A DNA stretch of 64,000 bases, from the NCBI RefSeq assembly GCF_002813915.1, contig NZ_CP019335.1:2525777-2589776 (forward strand), in the 5' to 3' direction. The position numbers were made by a program, and so were the translations under genes. The notes below the pieces were generated by a model, which saw only the letters and a program-made list of their open reading frames with translations, was not told the DNA's origin and did not search any database. Position 1 is the stretch's first letter. Each line of letters begins with the position of its first letter. The DNA comes from Tenacibaculum sp. SZ-18. Lineage in GTDB: Bacteria > Bacteroidota > Bacteroidia > Flavobacteriales > Flavobacteriaceae. Positions 58,778 to 64,000 of this stretch are shown here, piece after piece.

Positions 58778-59863
58778 ATGCAACTATCTGAGTTTTTTAA
58801 TTTGTTTTTGATTGTAAGTGCAATTCACGGATTTGTATTTAGTTTTTTTTTATTTAAAAAAACAGGATTAGATAAGAATACAATTTTCCTGAATTTATTG
58901 ATTCTTGTCATAGCACTAAATAACTTACAATCTTGGCTTTTAGCTAAAGATTTTTTAGTTTTAGATTACATTCAAATTCCTTGGCATTTTTTAATAGCTC
59001 CCCTATTCTATTCTTTTGTTATTAATTATCTACAAATTGAAAAAAGCTTTTTTAATATTATAAAGGTCTTATTTCCATTTTTTTTAATTAGCATTATCTT
59101 TCAGGTGGTTTCTTTTTCATTTATTAAAGATTCTGCAACTTCCTCTGAATATGACTTATTTTATGAGAAGTATACTTCTATTGAAGAACTCGTTAGTTTT
59201 TTCATTTCTATCAGTATTTTCTTTTATTGCTTCCATATTATCAGATATAAGAAAGAACTTTTTAAAGGTGTATTGAGCTACGACAGTTTAAAATGGCTAA
59301 ATACCTTTATATTTTTAGCCCTAATTTCTTATGCTCTTTGGGCACTTGCAGTTGGTGTTAAGTTTTCACTTCAATTTAAAGACTTCATCGCTTTTTATTA
59401 CCCATTAAGAGTAATGACAACTGTACTTATCTATTGGTTAGGTTACGAATTGGTGTATATGCTTCGTCAAGTTAAAGAAAGAAAATTAATTCGTCAGAAT
59501 AATTTAAAAAAAACAGACGCCCAAAATAATAATAATCTTCAAAAATTTAGAGATCTTGAAAATTACATTATCAATAACAGAAGATTTTTGGATAATTTAC
59601 TAAGCTTGGAAACTTTGGCCAATGAGCTTAGAATGAGCACTAGCCAACTCTCTAAAATAATCAATGAACAAAGTGCAAAAAATTTCAATCAATTAATCAA
59701 TGAATATCGAGTAAATTATTCCAAAGAACTACTAAAAAATCAAGAGTATAATCTCTACACCATTACCTCAATAGCACTAGAATCAGGTTTTAATTCCAAA
59801 TCTACCTTTTATAATGCCTTTAAAAAGCACACAGGGGTAACACCTTCTCAATTTAGAAATTAA
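58778..59863 (+). CDS. Membrane-bound AraC-family transcriptional regulator
   Basis: The 361-residue protein has an N-terminal membrane domain with six to seven hydrophobic helices (about 5-235) and a C-terminal AraC DNA-binding domain (about 262-361) with two helix-turn-helix units: LSLETLANELRMSTSQLSKI and YTITSIALESGFNSKSTFYN, then FKKHTGVTPSQFRN. This arrangement suggests direct sensing of a membrane or envelope signal. It is upstream of, and in the same direction as, an outer-membrane protein gene and a fatty-acid desaturase gene, which are candidate targets because membrane fluidity would be a natural signal. That link is inferred. Confidence 0.88.
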   Translation: MQLSEFFNLFLIVSAIHGFVFSFFLFKKTGLDKNTIFLNLLILVIALNNLQSWLLAKDFLVLDYIQIPWHFLIAPLFYSFVINYLQIEKSFFNIIKVLFPFFLISIIFQVVSFSFIKDSATSSEYDLFYEKYTSIEELVSFFISISIFFYCFHIIRYKKELFKGVLSYDSLKWLNTFIFLALISYALWALAVGVKFSLQFKDFIAFYYPLRVMTTVLIYWLGYELVYMLRQVKERKLIRQNNLKKTDAQNNNNLQKFRDLENYIINNRRFLDNLLSLETLANELRMSTSQLSKIINEQSAKNFNQLINEYRVNYSKELLKNQEYNLYTITSIALESGFNSKSTFYNAFKKHTGVTPSQFRN

Positions 59864-59891
59864 TTCAATTTACAGGAGTCCAGATTCACGT

Positions 59892-59925
59892 AAATCTATC
59901 CAACTTTTAGCATCTTGGATGATTT
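59892..59925 (+). other. Hairpin downstream of the AraC regulator
   Basis: The sequence AAATCTATCCAA pairs with TTGGATGATTT (one bulged base) across an 11-nt loop. There is no proper T-run, so it is at best a weak terminator or an mRNA 3' end structure for the regulator gene. Confidence 0.35.
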
Positions 59926-59951
59926 TGGACATTTAGTTTCCTTCATGAATC

Positions 59952-59959
59952 TAGTTTTG
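59952..59959 (+). promoter_or_regulatory. Putative -7 promoter element of the outer-membrane protein gene
   Basis: TAGTTTTG matches TAnnTTTG, 16 bp before the ATG at 59976. The nearest upstream TTG (59925) is 24 nt away, slightly longer than usual, which lowers confidence. Confidence 0.4.
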
Positions 59960-59975
59960 TCAAAAACTAAATATC

Positions 59976-60587
59976 ATGAATAATTACCTAAAAACTACAT
60001 GCTCAAAAAATTCTCAAAAGAGAAAAAAAACAAATTATTTTGTAGCTGTTTCTTTATTGACATTATCATTATTTTCTATGAATGTAAATGCACAGGAAAA
60101 AGAAGAAGTAAGACAAATAAAAGGAAACAATGAACTAAAAATTAATGGACTTTATCTAGTAGCAGGTGGTGCAGAAATTACTTATGAAAGAATTTTAAGT
60201 AATGAAACTGCTCTTGGACTTTCTCTTAGATTTAATATTGACAACAACAACTTTTATAATTTCGGAGCTTTGCCATACTACAGATTCTATTTTGGTAAAA
60301 AAAGAGCAGGAGGATTTTTCGTAGAAGGAAATGGAGCAGTTCTTTTAGATGAATTCAAAAAAGAAACCACTATAACAATCAACGGCAACAATGGATTTAT
60401 AAACATGAATGATGTAGGAGATCTTAAAACTAGGTTCGGATTAGGGATTTCAGTTGGTGGAAAATTCTTATCAAGGAATGGGTGGATTGGTGAACTGTCT
60501 CTAGGATTTGGAAGAGTATTTGGAGTGGAAAATGATGCTTCAAAAGTTTATTCAAGAGCAGGAATTACAATAGGAAAAAGATTTTAA
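59976..60587 (+). CDS. Small outer-membrane beta-barrel protein
   Basis: The 203-residue protein has a long basic N-terminus followed by a signal-like hydrophobic segment (VAVSLLTLSLFSMNVNAQ). The mature part alternates strands: INGLYLVAGGAEITYERILS, TALGLSLRFNI, FGALPYYRFYFGKKRAGGFF, FGLGISVGGKFLSRNGWIGE, and it ends YSRAGITIGKRF. It resembles small OmpA-like or DUF3575-type barrels without a peptidoglycan-binding domain. The ATG at 59976 adds about 24 residues before the hydrophobic core; an internal start is possible but none is better placed. It lies between the AraC regulator and the desaturase, possibly under the regulator. Confidence 0.75.
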   Translation: MNNYLKTTCSKNSQKRKKTNYFVAVSLLTLSLFSMNVNAQEKEEVRQIKGNNELKINGLYLVAGGAEITYERILSNETALGLSLRFNIDNNNFYNFGALPYYRFYFGKKRAGGFFVEGNGAVLLDEFKKETTITINGNNGFINMNDVGDLKTRFGLGISVGGKFLSRNGWIGELSLGFGRVFGVENDASKVYSRAGITIGKRF

Positions 60588-60687
60588 ACCAAACAAGTAA
60601 GTTTAATAACCTAGAGTGGTTGGAGATTATGAAATCGAAGACCATTTTTTCAAAAAATTATTCAACTCCTTTTTAAATCAATATCAC

Positions 60688-61761
60688 ATGGAAAATCCTA
60701 AATTTAAAAGTGTTGCATACGAGATAGATATTTACAATACACTACGAAAAAGAGTTAAAAGGAATTTAGCTGGCAAGCAACTAAAATACGGAGGAGTAAG
60801 TTTTTGGTTAAAGGGTTTATGTTGGCTCTTAGTAACTTATATCTCTTATACGTTACTTTTTCAAACAGATAACGGTTTACTTTTCTGGATATACTATGTG
60901 CTTTTTCAAATGGCTGGCCTTTTAGTAGGTTTCAGTTTTGGACATGATGCATCTCACAATACGGCTTTTAAAAACAAAAAGGCAAATCAAGTTTTACATT
61001 TTTTCAGTTTTTTAACCTTTGGAATTGATCCATTACTATGGGGGCTTCGACATATTAGATCGCCTCATCTTTACGCTAATGTTGAAGGAAGTGACATCGA
61101 TATCGATAAAAATCCGTTTTTGCGATTAGCACCTTCTCATCCTTGGACTAAAAAGCATGCCATACAACACATTTATGCACCTTTCGTATATATGTTAGCA
61201 TTAGTTTATTCGGTATTTATGGGTGACTGGATTTACTTATTTTCAAAAGATTATAAATGGATGAGATCTGGTGTAAGTAAGAACGAAATGTTAATTCGAT
61301 TTTTTCTTTTTAAAATAGTTTATTTCAGCTTAGTCTTAGCCTTACCTCTACTCTATTCTAACTTTTCAATAAGCTTTGTTGTAATCACATATCTTTCAAG
61401 CTCAGCTTTCACATCATTACTATTTGTGGTTATGCTTGTTGGAACTCATTTTTTTGATGAAGCTGAATATTACGAAGCTGATGAAAATGGTTTAGAATCT
61501 TCGTGGGCAGTTCATCAATTGAAAACGAGTTGTGATTGGAACCCAAATAATGCTTTTGCTAGATTTTTAAGTGGCGGATCTAACTGTCACGCTGCTCATC
61601 ATTTATTTCCAAATATTTGTCATACGAACTATCACAAAATCAATTCGATCATTGAGGAAATCACAAAAGAATATGGACTTCCTTATCATAAAAAATCATT
61701 ATTCGCAATGATGAAATCGCATTTCAAACATTTGAAAAGAATGGGGAAATTGTACTATTAA
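60688..61761 (+). CDS. Membrane fatty-acid/acyl-CoA desaturase
   Basis: The 357-residue integral membrane protein has three histidine boxes of the desaturase superfamily: HDASH at 86-90, RHIRSPHLYAN at 121-131 (His122, His127) and HAAHH at 301-305, which hold the di-iron centre. Hydrophobic segments flank them (about 42-82, 160-180, 202-256). It would introduce a double bond into acyl chains and so adjust membrane fluidity. I chose the ATG at 60688 (MENPKFKSVAYEIDIYNTLR), since family N-termini begin like this. The frame extends upstream to a GTG at 60616, which would add 24 residues. A terminator follows. Confidence 0.88.
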   Translation: MENPKFKSVAYEIDIYNTLRKRVKRNLAGKQLKYGGVSFWLKGLCWLLVTYISYTLLFQTDNGLLFWIYYVLFQMAGLLVGFSFGHDASHNTAFKNKKANQVLHFFSFLTFGIDPLLWGLRHIRSPHLYANVEGSDIDIDKNPFLRLAPSHPWTKKHAIQHIYAPFVYMLALVYSVFMGDWIYLFSKDYKWMRSGVSKNEMLIRFFLFKIVYFSLVLALPLLYSNFSISFVVITYLSSSAFTSLLFVVMLVGTHFFDEAEYYEADENGLESSWAVHQLKTSCDWNPNNAFARFLSGGSNCHAAHHLFPNICHTNYHKINSIIEEITKEYGLPYHKKSLFAMMKSHFKHLKRMGKLYY

Positions 61762-61790
61762 AAGACCAAATTAGAAATTCTGATCTCCCT

Positions 61791-61826
61791 AAAAAGCGCT
61801 GCACATAATGTAAGCGCTTTCTTTTC
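61791..61826 (+). terminator. Terminator after the desaturase gene
   Basis: The sequence AAAGCGCT ... AAGCGCTTT forms an 8-9 bp stem followed by CTTTTCTTT, 30 bp past the desaturase stop codon. Confidence 0.8.
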
Positions 61827-61916
61827 TTTCAGAATAAATAGTTCACGAGAATAATTATATTTGATTCAAAAATACAGAGCTTTACAAATAATAGTGAAGT
61901 TAAAGGAAGGGACACA

Positions 61917-63182
61917 TTGAAGTTACTCAAGAATTCATTTATCAAAAACATTCTTACACTTATCTCCGGTTTGGGTTTAAGTCAGATAATTATGTATGCA
62001 TTCATTCCTGTTATCACTCGATTATTTAGTGAGGAAGTTTTTGGTGTTTTTATGCTTTTCTCATCTGCTGTTTTGTTACTTAAACCACTGATTTCTTATC
62101 AACTTGAACTTGCTATTGTAGTTCCAGAAACAACTAAAAAAGCAATTAATGTTTTTGCATCTTTACTTTTTATTCTGCTTATCAACTCGTTGGTTTTTTT
62201 TATTTTAATAATGCTATTCACAAAACAGATTGTTACATTTTTCAATTTACAAAGTCTATCCTACTTTATTTATTTTTTGCCTTTGGCTGTATTTTTATAC
62301 GGAGCTTCACTTGCGCTTGAATATTGGAATAATAGGAATGAAAAATTTAAAACTATTGCCAAAGCTCAATTGGTAAAGTCAAGCACCATGAGTATTGGAC
62401 AAGTAACTACTGGATTATCGATTAAATCCTTAGGGCTTATTCCTGGTTATTTAATAGGATTGTTATTTCAAATTATTTCCTTATTAAAAAACTCTTACTC
62501 AGGTTTACAACAAGAAATACATCATGTATCATTTACTGAAATGAAACAAGTATTGCAACAATATAAAGACATTCCTATTTACAGTACAATTATCAACTTT
62601 TCCAATACACTATCTAATGAATTACCAATTCTTTTAATTAGTAATTTTTTCGGTATTAAAGCTACTGGAATTTATGGACTAGCAAGCAAAGTTAGTAAAG
62701 CGCCTACAGGAATTGTTCAAAACTCCGTAAGTCAAGTATTTTTCAGTAAAGCAACTCAAATAGTTAATGACCAAGGAGATTTAAAAACTTTTGTTTTAAA
62801 AACAATTAAGGGATTAGTAATTTCAGGTGCTCTATTATTCGGCGGATTGGCAATTATTTCGTTCTTTTTTGAATTCATTTTTGGAAATGAATGGAAAGAT
62901 GTTGGATTATATACTAGAATTTTGATTCCTTGGTTGTTCTTTATGTTTTTATCTTCACCAATTACTCCTTTAATCACCATTTTAAATCGACAAAAAGTCT
63001 TACTACTTTTCGATATTTTATTATTAATATTTAGGTTTATAGCTCTATTTGTAGGTTTTAAACTTTATGATGACTTAGTTATTTCCTTAATCTTATTCTC
63101 AATTGTAGGAGCAATTTTTAATATTTTTATGATTATTTACTTGATCAATATTTCAAACAAAAAGCAGATTGGATATCAATAG
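61917..63182 (+). CDS. Polysaccharide flippase (MOP superfamily, Wzx-like)
   Basis: The 421-residue membrane protein has about twelve hydrophobic segments and the Wzx/MATE-type N-terminus (IKNILTLISGLGLSQIIMYA, FIPVITRLFSEEVFGVFML). Internal homology is typical of the fold (FSNTLSNELPILLISNFFG, TGIYGLASKVSKAPTGIVQN). It would flip lipid-linked oligosaccharide across the inner membrane. The start codon is TTG at 61917, with a GGAAGG Shine-Dalgarno-like sequence 6 bp upstream, one of few clear ones here. The 3' end overlaps the CapA-family gene by 14 bp, so both belong to a surface-polysaccharide cluster that continues beyond the window. Confidence 0.9.
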   Translation: MKLLKNSFIKNILTLISGLGLSQIIMYAFIPVITRLFSEEVFGVFMLFSSAVLLLKPLISYQLELAIVVPETTKKAINVFASLLFILLINSLVFFILIMLFTKQIVTFFNLQSLSYFIYFLPLAVFLYGASLALEYWNNRNEKFKTIAKAQLVKSSTMSIGQVTTGLSIKSLGLIPGYLIGLLFQIISLLKNSYSGLQQEIHHVSFTEMKQVLQQYKDIPIYSTIINFSNTLSNELPILLISNFFGIKATGIYGLASKVSKAPTGIVQNSVSQVFFSKATQIVNDQGDLKTFVLKTIKGLVISGALLFGGLAIISFFFEFIFGNEWKDVGLYTRILIPWLFFMFLSSPITPLITILNRQKVLLLFDILLLIFRFIALFVGFKLYDDLVISLILFSIVGAIFNIFMIIYLINISNKKQIGYQ

Positions 63183-64000
63183 TATCAATATAACTTTTAC
63201 GGGTGATTTAAATATTTCAGGCGCATTCGAACCAAAAATAATGAATGACAATGAAATATTTTGTAATGAATTACTATGTGAATTCCGACGAAGTGATTTT
63301 GTTATTTGTAATTTAGAAGGTCCAACAACCATAGCCGAATTTAAAAACACCACACAAACAGTAATTAAAAGTCCAAGAGAAACTATAAATTACTTATCAA
63401 AACGAAATATTAAGGTTTTTAATCTTGCTAATAATCACATTTTTGATGCTAATAATGTAGGAATTGATGACACAATTCAAGAGATTGAACAACAAAAAAG
63501 TCTTCACTTTGGAATCAAAAACAATAAAAATGACGCCGTAAAAATCATAGAAAAAAATGGTGTTAAAATTGGGTTGATTGGTATTGCACATACGTTCCCA
63601 AATAAATCAGGAAACTACTCAATTCCTAATAAAAGTTTTACTCGATTAAGAAAGCTGGTCAAAAAGCTTCATTCAAGAACCGATCATATCGTTGTGAACT
63701 TTCATGGTTTTGAAGAATTTACTCTTTATCCTTCACCAATAAAAAGAAAATTCCTTCAAAAAATCGCCAAACTAAAAAAGGTTTCAGTAGTGATTGCGCA
63801 TCATTCTCATACTTTTCAAGGATTTGAATTCATTGAAAAAACACCAATATTTTACTCATTAGGAAATTTTATTTTTGATATTCCTAATCATAAAATGTAC
63901 GACTATGTTGATTCTGCAGCTTTGGTAAGGTTTCAATTTAGAAAAACAGATTTCTCATTTGATTTTGTTCCATTTAGAGTGGCTAATGGATTTGTAAAAA
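63169..64000 (+). CDS. CapA-family protein (PGA_cap-type metallophosphatase fold), partial at right edge
   Basis: My translation from the TTG at 63169 (MDINSINITFTGDLNIS) is open for 277 codons to the edge. It contains the CapA/PgsA motifs in order: TFTGD, CNLEGP, LANNHIFD, IGLIGIAHT, NFHGFEE (in place of the usual HWG-E), IAHHSHTFQG and YSLGNFIFD. CapA-family proteins take part in capsule or poly-gamma-glutamate synthesis; the domain has a calcineurin-like metallophosphatase fold. No signal peptide or anchor is seen at the N-terminus. The start overlaps the flippase gene by 14 bp and is the first available in-frame start. An ATG at 63241 would lose the TFTGD motif. The C-terminus is missing. 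Confidence 0.88.
   Translation, partial: MDINSINITFTGDLNISGAFEPKIMNDNEIFCNELLCEFRRSDFVICNLEGPTTIAEFKNTTQTVIKSPRETINYLSKRNIKVFNLANNHIFDANNVGIDDTIQEIEQQKSLHFGIKNNKNDAVKIIEKNGVKIGLIGIAHTFPNKSGNYSIPNKSFTRLRKLVKKLHSRTDHIVVNFHGFEEFTLYPSPIKRKFLQKIAKLKKVSVVIAHHSHTFQGFEFIEKTPIFYSLGNFIFDIPNHKMYDYVDSAALVRFQFRKTDFSFDFVPFRVANGFVK

Noticed and set aside
60616..60687. GTG start adding 24 residues to the desaturase
   Set aside because: The ATG at 60688 begins with sequence typical of family N-termini, and the extension has no supporting feature.

Overview
The window is a low-GC chromosomal segment of a member of the Flavobacteriia (Bacteroidota), most likely a marine or environmental Flavobacteriaceae. The evidence is the SusC/SusD outer-membrane pairs, a secreted adhesin with a type IX secretion (T9SS) sorting domain, a zinc-free L36 and S14, fusA followed directly by rpsJ without tuf, weak Shine-Dalgarno sequences, and several promoters of the Bacteroidota type (TTG, about 19 nt, TAnnTTTG). 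I saw no rRNA, tRNA, CRISPR array or insertion sequence.

Layout. 1-5460 (minus): a thiamine operon read thiS-thiC-TenI/ankyrin fusion-thiD-thiE-thiG, headed by a TPP riboswitch; thiG runs off the left edge. 5463-9362 (minus): a 1299-residue T9SS-secreted protein with a beta-helix-like region and five PKD-like repeats. 9759-10382 (plus): two small genes, an unknown 77-residue protein and a stefin-like cystatin. 10463-15422 (minus): a guanidino-group-modifying enzyme, citrate synthase, enolase and carA. 15597-35189 (minus): the str, S10, spc and alpha ribosomal gene block. It is split by a terminator, promoter and attenuator-like leader between rpsJ and rplC, and by a LytTR regulator plus membrane acyltransferase inserted between rpsN and rpsH.

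35364-52341 (plus): an outer-membrane locus with an Omp85-like protein, a SusC/SusD pair, an FG-GAP/ASPIC lipoprotein overlapping a vanadium-haloperoxidase-type enzyme, a second SusC/SusD pair and a surface lipoprotein. No glycoside hydrolase or polysaccharide lyase is present, so it is not a standard polysaccharide utilisation locus. The two susC genes share nearly identical N-termini and promoter blocks, suggesting co-regulation.

52419-64000: housekeeping genes (rlmB, rhomboid protease, rarA, a YjjG-type nucleotidase), a three-gene envelope cluster, a membrane-bound AraC regulator upstream of a small outer-membrane protein and a fatty-acid desaturase, then a polysaccharide flippase overlapping a CapA-family gene cut by the right edge.

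The most interesting items are the TenI/ankyrin fusion, the bacterial stefin-like cystatin with its small partner, the candidate attenuator before the S10 genes, the split spc operon, and the double SusCD/haloperoxidase locus.
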